Shown one piece after another: positions 25,336 to 33,548 of a DNA stretch of 64,000 nucleotides. Made by a program: the position numbers and the translations under genes. The notes below the pieces were generated by a model. That model was given only the letters and a program-made list of their open reading frames with translations. It had not been told where the DNA came from and did no database searches. The first letter of the stretch is position 1. Every line of letters starts with the position of its first letter. Source of the DNA: Tianweitania sp. UT-5YL-CI-8 (GTDB taxonomy: Bacteria; Pseudomonadota; Alphaproteobacteria; Rhizobiales; Rhizobiaceae); NCBI RefSeq assembly GCF_030010215.1, contig NZ_JASCRR010000002.1, forward strand, positions 62,001 to 126,000. Reading direction: 5' to 3'.

Positions 25336-26391
25336 TCACTGCGCCTTGGCGGTGAAGCCGAGGGCTTTGCCCACGGTCTCGTTCCATTGGGCGACGCAGG
25401 CCTCGCCGCAGCGGCCGGCCCAGCGCGGCAGGATGGTCTCGGTGACCATGCCAGCGAGCAGTGCCTTGTCCGCGTCGGTTACCTCGACCAGCTTCATGTT
25501 GGCCTTGATGCCTTTGGCGCATTCGCCGATGCCGGTGTTGCAGTTGACGCCTTCGGTGGCGACGCCGGCCACATGGGCCCACATTTCGTCCTCAAGTTTT
25601 CCGAAAGATTCCGTCAGGAAGGCTTTCGTCGGCTCATCCAGCGAATTCCAGGTGTCGAGATTGATTGCACTGAAATAAGGTGACCAACCCAAAACGAGCG
25701 GAAACAAATGATCCGTCACCTCCCACCACTTGGCACTGTTACCCGGACCCGTCCCGGTCACGCCGCAATCGGCGGTGCCGTTCTGCAGGGCAGGTACCAC
25801 CTCGGCGAAAGAGAGGTTCACCGGCGTGCCCCCCACCGCTTCAACGAAATCGGCGAGCGTCTGGTTGAACGTGCGGATCTTCTTGCCCTTTAAATCGGCG
25901 ACGCCCTTGATCTCGCCCTTGCAGAACAGAACCTGCGGCGGCGACGGCCACATCATCAGGAGATGGGCGTTGAAGTTTTCCTGCATGTTCTTGTCGATGA
26001 CGGGACGGTAGGCTTCGACCGCCTTGCGCATCGATTCAATATCGAGAATGGCGCCTGAAAGATCTAGACCGTCATAAAGCTTGAAGTCGCCGGCAACGAA
26101 GCTGACCGGGCCTGTGACAATATCCGCGATCTTGAGCCGCAGCAGGCGTAACGTCTCATCGCCCTTAAGACCGAGCGTGTCGAGGCTGTTGAAATCGGCG
26201 GTGATTTTGTTGTCAGAAAGATCCGGCATGGTTTTCTGCCAAAACGGCTGTTCGACTGCAGTGGTCATGGTCACGTTGCTCCAGCCACCAATAACCTTGA
26301 GCCTCAGTTCTTGAATGTCTTGCGCATACGCGGCGCCCATGCTCGCGGCGGTGATTGCGAGGGATAGGAATGCCGAAGTGAGTTTCTTCAT
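25336..26391 (-). CDS. dctP: TRAP transporter solute-binding protein (DctP family)
   Basis: Periplasmic binding protein of 351 residues. MKKLTSAFLSLAITAASMG followed by AYAQD is a good cleaved signal peptide, which supports the ATG at 26391 over the longer open frame. The mature part has GEIKGVADLKGKKIRTFN with the arginine-containing helix and PVNLSFAEVVPALQNGTADC, the conserved DctP substrate segment. Four cysteines (FCKGE, ADCGV, CNTGIGEC and RCGEAC regions) suggest periplasmic disulphides. First gene of the TRAP-hydantoinase operon, divergent from a LysR gene that probably controls it. Confidence 0.92.
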   Translation of the reverse strand: MKKLTSAFLSLAITAASMGAAYAQDIQELRLKVIGGWSNVTMTTAVEQPFWQKTMPDLSDNKITADFNSLDTLGLKGDETLRLLRLKIADIVTGPVSFVAGDFKLYDGLDLSGAILDIESMRKAVEAYRPVIDKNMQENFNAHLLMMWPSPPQVLFCKGEIKGVADLKGKKIRTFNQTLADFVEAVGGTPVNLSFAEVVPALQNGTADCGVTGTGPGNSAKWWEVTDHLFPLVLGWSPYFSAINLDTWNSLDEPTKAFLTESFGKLEDEMWAHVAGVATEGVNCNTGIGECAKGIKANMKLVEVTDADKALLAGMVTETILPRWAGRCGEACVAQWNETVGKALGFTAKAQ

Positions 26392-26486
26392 TGTTGTTCC
26401 CCTTGCTGCCATCCGCTGCGGCGGCAGCGGCTTTATCGAAACTGGCACAACGGAATGATTACTTCTAATTGATTTCACGTCTTTAG

Positions 26487-26507
26487 ATGATAGGCTGCTC
26501 CTATCAT
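26487..26507. promoter_or_regulatory. Inverted repeat overlapping the LysR start codon
   Basis: ATGATAGG at 26487-26494 and CCTATCAT at 26500-26507 form a perfect 8-bp inverted repeat with a 5-base spacer, and the second arm runs into the ATG at 26506. It occupies the place where a ribosome site would be expected, and no purine-rich site is visible there. Autoregulation by the LysR protein, or folding that hides the start, are both possible. It lies about 100 bases from the divergent DctP start. Confidence 0.5.
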
Positions 26508-27399
26508 GAGGCTCACACTCGCCCAGATCGAAACGTTCTATTGGATCGCTCGGCTCGGCTCGTTCCACGCGGCCGCACGCCATCTATGCCTGACGCAGCC
26601 ATCGGTTTCCGGGCGAATCCGTGAGATGGAGCGTGATTTGGACTGCGCATTGTTTGACCGCACCGGTGGGCGGGCGCGGCTGACTAAGGCTGGCCGGTCG
26701 ATCCAGCGCCATGCGGACCAGATGCTGTCGCTCGCGCGCGAGATCCAGAACGAAACAACCACGGGAAAGCTGCGCGGCCTACTTCGCCTTGGCGTGGTGG
26801 AGACGGTGGCGCATATCGCCCTTCCTGGTCTGATCCGCCAACTCAACACCACAAGGCCGGAGCTTCGTATCGAGCTCGCAGTTGATGTCGGCGCGATATT
26901 GCTCAAACAACTGGACGAGCGGCAGCTCGATGTGGCGATCACCACAGATGCGAAAGTGTCCGATGGCATCACCGTCTATCCCCTCGGCGAAGTGGACTTG
27001 GCATGGCTCGGCCCAGCCTCCCATCCACTCGCAGGCAGCGTCCTAACGCCGTCCGCTCTCGTCGATGAGGCGATTTTCACACAGCCGGAACAATCCACTA
27101 TCGGCCAGTCGATCCGCCAATGGTTCGACGCCGGTCAATGTAGGCCAAAATCGCTTAGCAGCTGCAATTCCCTGTCCGTTACGAGTGAACTGATCGCAGC
27201 CGGACTTGGCTTCGCAGTTATGACGCCAGCCGTCTTGCGGGACGATATTGCAAACCGTGTCATCAGGTTCGAGGCTAGCCCGCCCATCCCGCCACGAACG
27301 CTGTCTGTCGCAGCATTGACTGAAACCTGGTCCGCCGACGTTGAATTCATTGCGAAATTTGTAGTTGATACGTTTCGGGACCAAGTTGCGCTTCGTTAA
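26506..27399 (+). CDS. LysR-family transcriptional regulator
   Basis: LysR regulator of 297 residues. The N-terminal winged helix-turn-helix (LAQIETFYWIARLGSFHAAARHL, abbreviated to its start and end, then QPSVSGRIREMERDL) covers about 1-60. The linker helix and the periplasmic-binding-like effector domain follow, with LRLGVVETVAHIALP. Divergent from the TRAP-hydantoinase operon and separated by 114 bases, the classical LysR arrangement for activation of the neighbour with self-repression. The effector would be the imported ring compound or a breakdown product; this is inferred from position. Confidence 0.92.
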   Translation: MRLTLAQIETFYWIARLGSFHAAARHLCLTQPSVSGRIREMERDLDCALFDRTGGRARLTKAGRSIQRHADQMLSLAREIQNETTTGKLRGLLRLGVVETVAHIALPGLIRQLNTTRPELRIELAVDVGAILLKQLDERQLDVAITTDAKVSDGITVYPLGEVDLAWLGPASHPLAGSVLTPSALVDEAIFTQPEQSTIGQSIRQWFDAGQCRPKSLSSCNSLSVTSELIAAGLGFAVMTPAVLRDDIANRVIRFEASPPIPPRTLSVAALTETWSADVEFIAKFVVDTFRDQVALR

Positions 27400-27809
27400 A
27401 CTCGGCTCCTTTGCGGTAGAATTGGTAGCTAGGGTCAGGACTTCGGTAACGGGGCCGTTCCAGTCAAGCAAAAAGTGACTACCGTTGTAGCGCAGTCATG
27501 CTGGCCAGCGCGGCAACTATTTCATAGATTCCCTATCGTCGATACCCAGCTTGCTTCGTCCTTCATTTGAGGTCGCCCCGGGTTCATGCTTCGGTCCGTG
27601 GTCAGCGCGATGACCGCCAACATGATGCTGGTTCAGTGCGGCAATTCCGATGTGCCATCTCATTGGCGTGCTCGACCCGAGGCAACAGTCCTGACCACGG
27701 CATCATCGGAACCGCGTCTCGTTGGGACCTCGAAGGTCTGCGCTCAGGCAGATGTCAACGATATGGTTCTGATAACGCTCAGGCCGACGTAGCGATCAAC
27801 GGGATTGCG
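27400..27809. other. Non-coding stretch after the LysR gene
   Basis: About 410 bases in which no gene, RNA or repeat could be recognised. Short open frames on both strands lack family resemblance. It borders insertion-sequence remnants and is probably decayed sequence. Confidence 0.4.
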
Positions 27810-28205
27810 GAGAATTCAGTACCATCCTTCCACATCCGGGATGATGCCGATGCGCCTTGCCAAAACCACCACCGCACGCTTTGCACCTCCGCGTTTGGCA
27901 ACCTGCGTAGCCCAGCTTCTCAGCCATGTCGAGCGGCCCGATCTATCATGACGGTAGCCGCTTGACACAAGGCTCTTCGCAGATTGTCGTTCCAGCTCGC
28001 GTAATGCCGCCAATCACGTCACGCTCCCCGGACTGGTTGCGTGACGGTGTAAGACCAACCCATGGACCAACTTTCTTGGACGACGAGAACCGCCCAGGAT
28101 CATCGACAAGCTGATCGGAAAGTTAAGGCGGCGACCGCCCTGACGCCTGGTATCGTCATCAACAGCCGGCACACAGCGTCGTCCTTTGCAAGCAGACGGA
28201 CCTGA
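27810..28205 (-). pseudogene. IS110-family transposase, C-terminal remnant
   Basis: Reading the minus strand, the C-terminal (transposase IS116/IS110/IS902) domain can be followed: CRLLMTIPGVRAVAALTF, then DDPGRFSSSKKVGPWVGL, then TPSRNQSGERDVIGGITRAG, RRALCQAATVMIDRAARHG and KRGGAKRAVVVLARRIG. These lie in different frames with an internal stop, so several small indels have destroyed the gene. The N-terminal DEDD catalytic domain is absent. Evidence is by eye and the frame switches were not located to the base. Confidence 0.75.
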
Positions 28206-28207
28206 CG

Positions 28208-28290
28208 TTAGAGCCCGGCTAAAACCTTCGTCCAGCTAAATTCCATGCCGTCATTCCACATGCGATGCATGATCACCGCCACCCTTCGTG
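28208..28290 (-). pseudogene. IS110-family transposase, second C-terminal tip
   Basis: The minus strand encodes RRVAVIMHRMWNDGMEFSW and then a stop, which corresponds to the extreme C-terminus of an IS110-family transposase. It is directly joined at its 5' side to the end of the IS701-type remnant. It is separate from the larger IS110 remnant at 27810-28205, whose own C-terminal end is found near 27815, so two IS110-type elements were once here. Confidence 0.6.
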
Positions 28291-29084
28291 CCTGCGCCGG
28301 CCGAAAGGCGTCGCCAGATATCGGCGGGCAGATCCTCAGCGATATCCCGGCGGTTCCCGCGACGATCTCAGGTTTGCCCATGAGCGGAACATATGTTGGG
28401 CGCCAACGCCCAGGACATAGCCCTTGCGACGCGCCGCAAGACCATTTCGATGTCACCGACGCCGTAGACGCTGTCCGCAGCCACCCAGGAGAACGGCACA
28501 TTCGCAGCCATAACGCGCTCGATCATGGAAAGGGCAAGCCTAGGCTTCGTTGCAAAGCCGACAGTCGGGGGAACATGCGCTTTCGCCATTCGCCCTGGGT
28601 CACCAGTCCAGGCCTTGGGCAGATAAAGCGCACAGTCAATGAAGGCATGGCCATGCTGCGAGACATAGGCTGCGAACACGCCGATCTGGCAATTGGTGAT
28701 CTTGCCTGCTGACCCGGTGTATTGCCGCCCAACCCCACATGATGCCTTGCCCTGTTTCAAGAAGCCGGTCTCATCGATCACCAGAACGGCGTCAGGGTCG
28801 GCCAGTGTCTCCAGCGCGTATTCACGAACGATGTCGCGCAGCGCATCGGCATCCCAACGCCCACGCCCCGGAGCGCCTGTTGCCGCCATGGTCCAGGATC
28901 ACCGGCGGCTGCCGCCCGCATCCAGCCTGTCTTGCGCCGTTCCTCCCCAAGCAGGCCGTCCAGGAAACTGCCCCGCCGAAATCGCAACACGCTCCTGTAT
29001 GAACAAAGGCCGCATGCGTGTCTTCACATCCCGCAACGAAGACGCCCAAAACTCCAGCGTCGCCTCGATCGATGCTCTCATCAT
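28285..29084 (-). pseudogene. IS701-family transposase, frameshifted
   Basis: DDE transposase of the IS701 type, broken by frameshifts. The N-terminus MMRASIEATLEFWASSLRD begins at 29084. SFLDGLLGEERRKTGWMRA continues in another frame, and the longest piece carries LVIDETGFLKQGKASCGVGR with a catalytic Asp, GRMAKAHVPP and SWVAADSVYGVGD. After LRR the frame changes again to GKPEIVAGTA. At least three frameshifts separate these blocks, so no functional transposase can be made. The 3' end is replaced by an IS110 fragment near 28285. No terminal inverted repeats were identified. Confidence 0.85.
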
Positions 29085-29220
29085 CCATGACCTCCGAATC
29101 ACGGGAATTCAGAGATTCAGAACTCGCACAAAATCGCCACTGTAATGCTAGCGACGCTACCCGCGATGTATGGGAAGGATCGGCAAGAGTTGCTGTCAGC
29201 CCTCAGGCTTGTAACGCTGA

Positions 29221-29355
29221 TTAGATGACTACGAAATCCTGGTAAGTGATGGAGGACTCGTTATCCAGAACGGCGAAGACCACGAGGGCGTAGGTGCAAC
29301 TAATGCGGTCACGGTCGTAGTAAAGCTCGCCGGTGTCGGTCTCGTAGATGAGACC
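29221..29355 (-). pseudogene. RTX/haemolysin-type calcium-binding protein, C-terminal tail
   Basis: The last 44 codons of the open frame ending at 29221 encode LIYETDTGELYYDRD followed by VVFAVLDNESSITYQDFVVI up to the stop. This matches the consensus tail of rhizobial RTX (haemolysin-type calcium-binding repeat) secreted proteins, which ends in a type I secretion signal resembling ADFVVI. No GGxGxDxxx calcium repeats are visible upstream; instead the frame runs into the antisense of the lactonase gene. It is therefore a severed tail, not a working gene. Confidence 0.65.
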
Positions 29356-29393
29356 TCTCAAGTTTCGTGTGAAGCACCTTGAGATTAACCCCG

Positions 29394-30521
29394 TCAAACA
29401 TTGCTTGCCGGTTCCAGCTTCGAATTTACGGCAACGGGCCGCACGCACATTGGCGTTCCTACGGGAATTGTTTGTTCGGTTGCAACGAGGGTGCCATAGA
29501 CGGGATGCCGAGAAAAAATAGAAATCAGATCGCTGTTCTGATTGGCGCAAAACAGATGTTTGCCGGAGGGGCTCAAGGCCAGGTTCCTTGGTGTGACGCC
29601 GCCACATGGCAGGCTCTGGATATGGTCGAGTTTGCCCGATTGCGGATCGACCTTGAAAACCGCGATGCTGTCATGCCCACGGTTTGAGGCGTAGAGAAAT
29701 TGGCCGTCGTCGGATATTTGAATGTCGGCGCAATGGTTTTCCTTTAGTGCGTCCGCCGGCGCCGTCAGTTTTGAGTCCAGTTGCACCAGCGTGCCTGCGC
29801 TCTGGTCTATCGCAAAGCTGGCCAGCGTTGAATCGAGTTCGTTGAGAACAAACAGCAGCCGGCCTTTCGGATCCAACGCCATATGCCGGGGTCCGGCACC
29901 GACTTTTGTTTTGGACACCGCCTGCAGCGTCAGTTCCCCACCGCTTTCAATCCTGTAGCTCGTCAGATTATCGCAGCCCAGGTCGGCGACGAGGAGCAGG
30001 TTGTCAGCAATTTCAATCACGCTATGCGCATGGCTCCGCTCTTGGCGGATTGTGTTCGGACCCGTTCCCGACTGTCTGACGCTTGCCACCGGCGGCGTCA
30101 GTCCACCGTCGTCTCGAATACCGTAGACGACAACGGATTGGTCCGGCCCCCCTTCGCCTAAGCCGTAATTGACGACGAAAAGCTTTGCGCCATCACGCGA
30201 AATCAAATTGTGGGCTGTTATGCTGCCAAGCGACGGCTGCATGTTAATATGGGCAAAGCTTGCTGTCTGGGGATCGAACGCGAGCGCAGTTACCAAACCC
30301 TCGTTCCACCCGAAGATTTCCGAGTTCGCATAGACAACCTGCCTTCTCGCATCGACCGACAGAAAGGTTGGATTTTCGATCGTTTCATGCACGGCCAGAG
30401 CCTCGACGGCAAGTGTCTCTTCATCGAAACTGAAAACCGCAACGCCTTTGCCGCGTGCGCCCTGGAAGTAGGGCGCTTCCCGGTTCAGCGTGCCCACGAA
30501 GACATGATAGCCTTCACCCAT
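29394..30521 (-). CDS. Beta-propeller lactonase (6-phosphogluconolactonase-like family)
   Basis: Seven-bladed propeller of the YbhE/lactonase family, 375 residues with no signal peptide. Repeated blade motifs are seen: [65 protein letters not shown] and [18 protein letters not shown]. The ATG at 30521 has GGAGGAG upstream and is preferred to 30551. Family members open sugar lactones. Here it is divergent from a MaoC/CaiB cluster at the edge of a deoxy-sugar region in which the amidohydrolase lactonase is decayed, so it could supply the missing lactone-opening step. That link is inferred. Confidence 0.85.
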   Translation of the reverse strand: MGEGYHVFVGTLNREAPYFQGARGKGVAVFSFDEETLAVEALAVHETIENPTFLSVDARRQVVYANSEIFGWNEGLVTALAFDPQTASFAHINMQPSLGSITAHNLISRDGAKLFVVNYGLGEGGPDQSVVVYGIRDDGGLTPPVASVRQSGTGPNTIRQERSHAHSVIEIADNLLLVADLGCDNLTSYRIESGGELTLQAVSKTKVGAGPRHMALDPKGRLLFVLNELDSTLASFAIDQSAGTLVQLDSKLTAPADALKENHCADIQISDDGQFLYASNRGHDSIAVFKVDPQSGKLDHIQSLPCGGVTPRNLALSPSGKHLFCANQNSDLISIFSRHPVYGTLVATEQTIPVGTPMCVRPVAVNSKLEPASNV

Positions 30522-30613
30522 CGTTTCACTCCTCCCAAACGTCCCTCTCAACCGCTGTTTTCAGCGATCCGGTTCGACGGAGAATGATCGACAGGGCTTG
30601 CAAAGGCAATCCA

Positions 30614-30636
30614 TATGTGAAAATTATCTTCACATA
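30614..30636. promoter_or_regulatory. TATGTGAA inverted repeat upstream of the MaoC/CaiB genes
   Basis: TATGTGAA at 30614-30621 and TTCACATA at 30629-30636 form a perfect 8-bp inverted repeat with a 7-base AT-rich spacer. It sits 18 bases before the MaoC-like start codon and in the divergent gap to the lactonase gene. The half-site CATATGTGA recurs at 49997-50004 upstream of the TRAP operon. A dimeric regulator, possibly the IclR protein encoded at 38.8-39.5 kb, could bind it. Confidence 0.55.
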
Positions 30637-30654
30637 AGAAACTTGGGAGGGCCT

Positions 30655-31206
30655 ATGAGAAATGTTGCACCAACGGTAGGTGTATCGTCGACCGAGCCGT
30701 CCGACATGCCGGCCGATCACGCGGCGCTGCCCGTCTGGAATGCGGAAAACTGGTTTTATGAGGATTGGCCGGTAGAGCAAAAAATCCGGTCCCTCCGCCG
30801 AACGCTCGGCGAAACCGACAGCACCATTTTCAATACACTGGTGACCGATATCCATCCTTACGTTCAGGATGCGATGTTTGCGGACCGAGAAGGCATTTTT
30901 GGCAAGAGGCTGATTGCGGGAGCTTTTGTTTTTTCCGCCGGCCTCGGACTGGTCGCAACCAACTGCGTCAATGCCTTCTCTTATGGCTACGACCGCCTGC
31001 GCTTCATAAAGCCTGTCTTCATCGGCGATACGATTTACACGATCCGTACAAATCTCGATAAAAAACCGCGCTACCAGGAACTCGGGCTGATCAGGGCGAG
31101 CTACGAAGTCTTCAAAGGAGAAGGCGAACTCGTTTTGTACTGTGAGCATCTGCAGACGGTGAAATACAAAAACCCGGCCGACTTCGTCGGCAAAACCGAA
31201 AAGTAG
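30655..31206 (+). CDS. MaoC-like protein with altered dyad
   Basis: Hot-dog-fold MaoC-family protein of 183 residues, start at 30655 set by GGGAGG 9 bases upstream. The block aligned to the hydratase dyad reads TDIHPYVQD, so the Asp is kept but the position of the catalytic His (PxH in the family) is Val. [17 protein letters not shown] and [20 protein letters not shown] follow. The [10 protein letters not shown] block is shared with the MaoC protein at 46609-47070. It precedes a CaiB-type CoA-transferase by 5 bases and is surely co-transcribed. It may act on a CoA thioester made by that enzyme, or have lost hydratase activity. Confidence 0.85.
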   Translation: MRNVAPTVGVSSTEPSDMPADHAALPVWNAENWFYEDWPVEQKIRSLRRTLGETDSTIFNTLVTDIHPYVQDAMFADREGIFGKRLIAGAFVFSAGLGLVATNCVNAFSYGYDRLRFIKPVFIGDTIYTIRTNLDKKPRYQELGLIRASYEVFKGEGELVLYCEHLQTVKYKNPADFVGKTEK

Positions 31207-31211
31207 CCGCG

Positions 31212-32372
31212 ATGAGTACCGAAAACGAGCTTCCGCTTAGCGGGCTGGTTGTCCTGGACATGAGCCAATTTCTCTCCGGACCTTACTGTTCGCTCCGCCT
31301 AATGGATCTTGGCGCCCGCGTCATCAAGATCGAACGTCCGGATGGCGGCGATCTGTCCCGCCGTCTTTATCTGAGCGACACGGAAATCGGTGGGGATTCG
31401 ACCATCTTCCACGCGATCAACCGCGCCAAGGAGAGCTTGGCGATCGATATGAAAAACACGGACGATCTGAAAGCTTTGCGCGCCTTGATGACCAAGGCCG
31501 ACGTCGTCATCCAAAACTTCCGGCCGGGCGTGATAGAGCGTCTGGGATTGGATTACGAGGCGGTGCGCCAGATCAACCCGAAGGTCGTCTATGCGTCGAT
31601 TAGCGGCTACGGCAATGACGGACCCTGGGTCAAGCGACCGGGGCAGGATCTTCTGGCGCAGGCGCGTTCTGGGGTGATGTGGCTGAACGGCGACGAGGGA
31701 CAGGGCCCGGTGCCGTTCGGCCTTGCGATCGGCGACATGCTCGCCGGTGCCGCGGCGGCACAAGGCGTTCTCGCTGCGCTGGTGCGCCGCGGCATAACCG
31801 GCAAGGGTGGTCTTGTGGAAACCAGCCTTCTTGAAGTCCTGATCGATTTCCAGTTCGAAGTGTTGACCACGCATTTGAACGATGGCCGCCGCCTGCCCAA
31901 GCGTTCCGATTTCCGCAGCGCACACGCCTATCTTTCGGCGCCCTACGGCGTTTATCCGGCTTCCGACGGCTACCTCGCCATTGCCATGACGCCAATCTCC
32001 AAGCTGGCGGACCTTCTTGCGATGGACGAACTCGCCGATTACCGCGAAGCTCCGTCAAGCTGGTTTACGGCACGCGACCAGATCAAGACACTGATTGCAA
32101 CACGGATTTCGACCAAGACGATCGACGAGTGGCTGGCCATTTTAGAGCCCGCCGACATCTGGTGCGCAAAGGTTCTGAACTGGAACGAACTGCTGGACAG
32201 CGAGGGATTCCGGCATCTTGATATGCTGCAGACGGTGTCGCGCGAGGACGGGGTGTCGATCCAAACGACGCGCTCTCCGCTGCGGGTCAATGGCGTGCGC
32301 GCGAAATCCGACCGCGCCGCGCCGCGCGTTGGCGAACAGAGCGATGCGATCCGCAAGGAGTTCGGGCTGTGA
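31212..32372 (+). CDS. CaiB/BaiF-type (family III) CoA-transferase
   Basis: Family III CoA-transferase of 386 residues. The start LVVLDMSQFLSGPYCS, the block RVIKIERPDGGD, VVIQNFRPGVIERLGLDY and YASISGYG are typical, and AIGDMLAGAAAAQG contains the catalytic Asp that forms the aspartyl-CoA anhydride. Members move CoA from one carboxylic acid to another (carnitine, formate/oxalate, succinate/mesaconate or malate types). It lies between a MaoC-like gene and a signal-less solute-binding protein gene, overlapping the latter by 4 bases. Its presence in a sugar-catabolic region is unusual; the acid substrate is unknown. Confidence 0.92.
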   Translation: MSTENELPLSGLVVLDMSQFLSGPYCSLRLMDLGARVIKIERPDGGDLSRRLYLSDTEIGGDSTIFHAINRAKESLAIDMKNTDDLKALRALMTKADVVIQNFRPGVIERLGLDYEAVRQINPKVVYASISGYGNDGPWVKRPGQDLLAQARSGVMWLNGDEGQGPVPFGLAIGDMLAGAAAAQGVLAALVRRGITGKGGLVETSLLEVLIDFQFEVLTTHLNDGRRLPKRSDFRSAHAYLSAPYGVYPASDGYLAIAMTPISKLADLLAMDELADYREAPSSWFTARDQIKTLIATRISTKTIDEWLAILEPADIWCAKVLNWNELLDSEGFRHLDMLQTVSREDGVSIQTTRSPLRVNGVRAKSDRAAPRVGEQSDAIRKEFGL

Positions 32373-33508
32373 GCGTCGTTCTCAAAGGGATGACCTGGAG
32401 CCATCCGCGCGGGTACGATCCGATGGTCGCCTGTTCGCGGCTTTTTCTGGAGCAGACCGGTGTCACCGTGGAATGGGACAAGCGGTCGCTGCAGGATTTC
32501 GAGACCTATCCGGTGGAGTATCTGGCGCACGCCTATGATCTGATCGTCATCGACCATCCGCATGTCGGCCAGATCACGCTGGAAAACTGCCTTTTGCCGC
32601 TGGATGTCGCGGGGCGCGAGGCCGAACGCAAGGCGCTGCAGCAGGCAAGCGTCGGCGCTTCTTATCAGAGCTATAACTGGCAGGGGCGGCAATGGGCGTT
32701 TCCCATCGATGCGGCCACCCAAGTCCAGGCAACCCGGCCCGATCTCATCGATGCGCCTCCCGCTACATGGGCGGATGTGCTCGCTCTTGCGGCAAAAGGT
32801 CAGGTGCTCCTGCCGCTGCGGCCGCCGCATTCGCTGATGACGTTCTACACCCTCTGCGCCAATCTCGGAAAACCCTGCGCAAACGACAATTCCCGTGCGC
32901 TGATCGACGTGCAAACTGGCGCGCGCGTCTATGACATGATGCGCGAGATCGTGTCGCTGATCGATCCGGCCTGCTTCGGCATGGACCCCATCGCGGTCCT
33001 CGAGGCCATTGCTGCGGACGGATCGACGGTCGCCTGTTCTCCCCTGGTCTATGGTTATGTCAGCTATGCGATGGCTGGCTTCCGGCCGCACTTGGTGCGG
33101 TTTTCCGATTGCCCGCCAGCGGGAGACATCGGACCGGCGGGATCGGCCCTTGGCGGCACCGGAATTGCCGTATCGGCGTTCACTGCGGCACCCGAGGCAG
33201 CCCTCGATTTTGCCTATTTCATCGCTGGCGGCGACGTCCAGAAGGGAGTTTACGCACAATTCGGCGGTCAGCCCGGGCATTCGTCGGCGTGGGAGGACGA
33301 TACCGTCAATGCCGCGACCGCGAATTTCTACCGTGGCACGCGCGAAACCCTCGAAGCCGCATGGGTGCGCCCGCGCCATAATGGCTACATGGGTTTCCAA
33401 CAGGCGGCGTCCGACCGGATCAATGAAGGCCTTTTGACAAAACAGCCTTCGGCTGCAGTCGTCAACGATCTCAACAGACTGTTCTCGGAAAGTTTCAAGA
33501 CACCGTAA
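32369..33508 (+). CDS. Solute-binding protein (family 1-like) without signal peptide
   Basis: Protein of 379 residues resembling extracellular solute-binding proteins of sugar ABC transporters: LIVIDHPHVGQ, WAFPIDAATQVQATRPD, GGTGIAVSAFT, and the helix AALDFAYFIAGGDVQKGVY. However, it starts SVVLKGMTWSHPRGYDP and has no hydrophobic signal sequence. The GTG start overlaps the CaiB stop (GTGA) with AAGGAG upstream, and no earlier in-frame start could add a leader, because the upstream region is the CaiB coding sequence. It is therefore expected in the cytoplasm. The next gene encodes an ordinary exported binding protein. Its job is unknown; a ligand-binding partner of the CoA-transferase is a possibility. 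Confidence 0.85.
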   Translation: MSVVLKGMTWSHPRGYDPMVACSRLFLEQTGVTVEWDKRSLQDFETYPVEYLAHAYDLIVIDHPHVGQITLENCLLPLDVAGREAERKALQQASVGASYQSYNWQGRQWAFPIDAATQVQATRPDLIDAPPATWADVLALAAKGQVLLPLRPPHSLMTFYTLCANLGKPCANDNSRALIDVQTGARVYDMMREIVSLIDPACFGMDPIAVLEAIAADGSTVACSPLVYGYVSYAMAGFRPHLVRFSDCPPAGDIGPAGSALGGTGIAVSAFTAAPEAALDFAYFIAGGDVQKGVYAQFGGQPGHSSAWEDDTVNAATANFYRGTRETLEAAWVRPRHNGYMGFQQAASDRINEGLLTKQPSAAVVNDLNRLFSESFKTP

Positions 33509-33548
33509 CAGCCGGCGGAGGAGCCGGTTCTCAAAGGGAGGAAATGAT

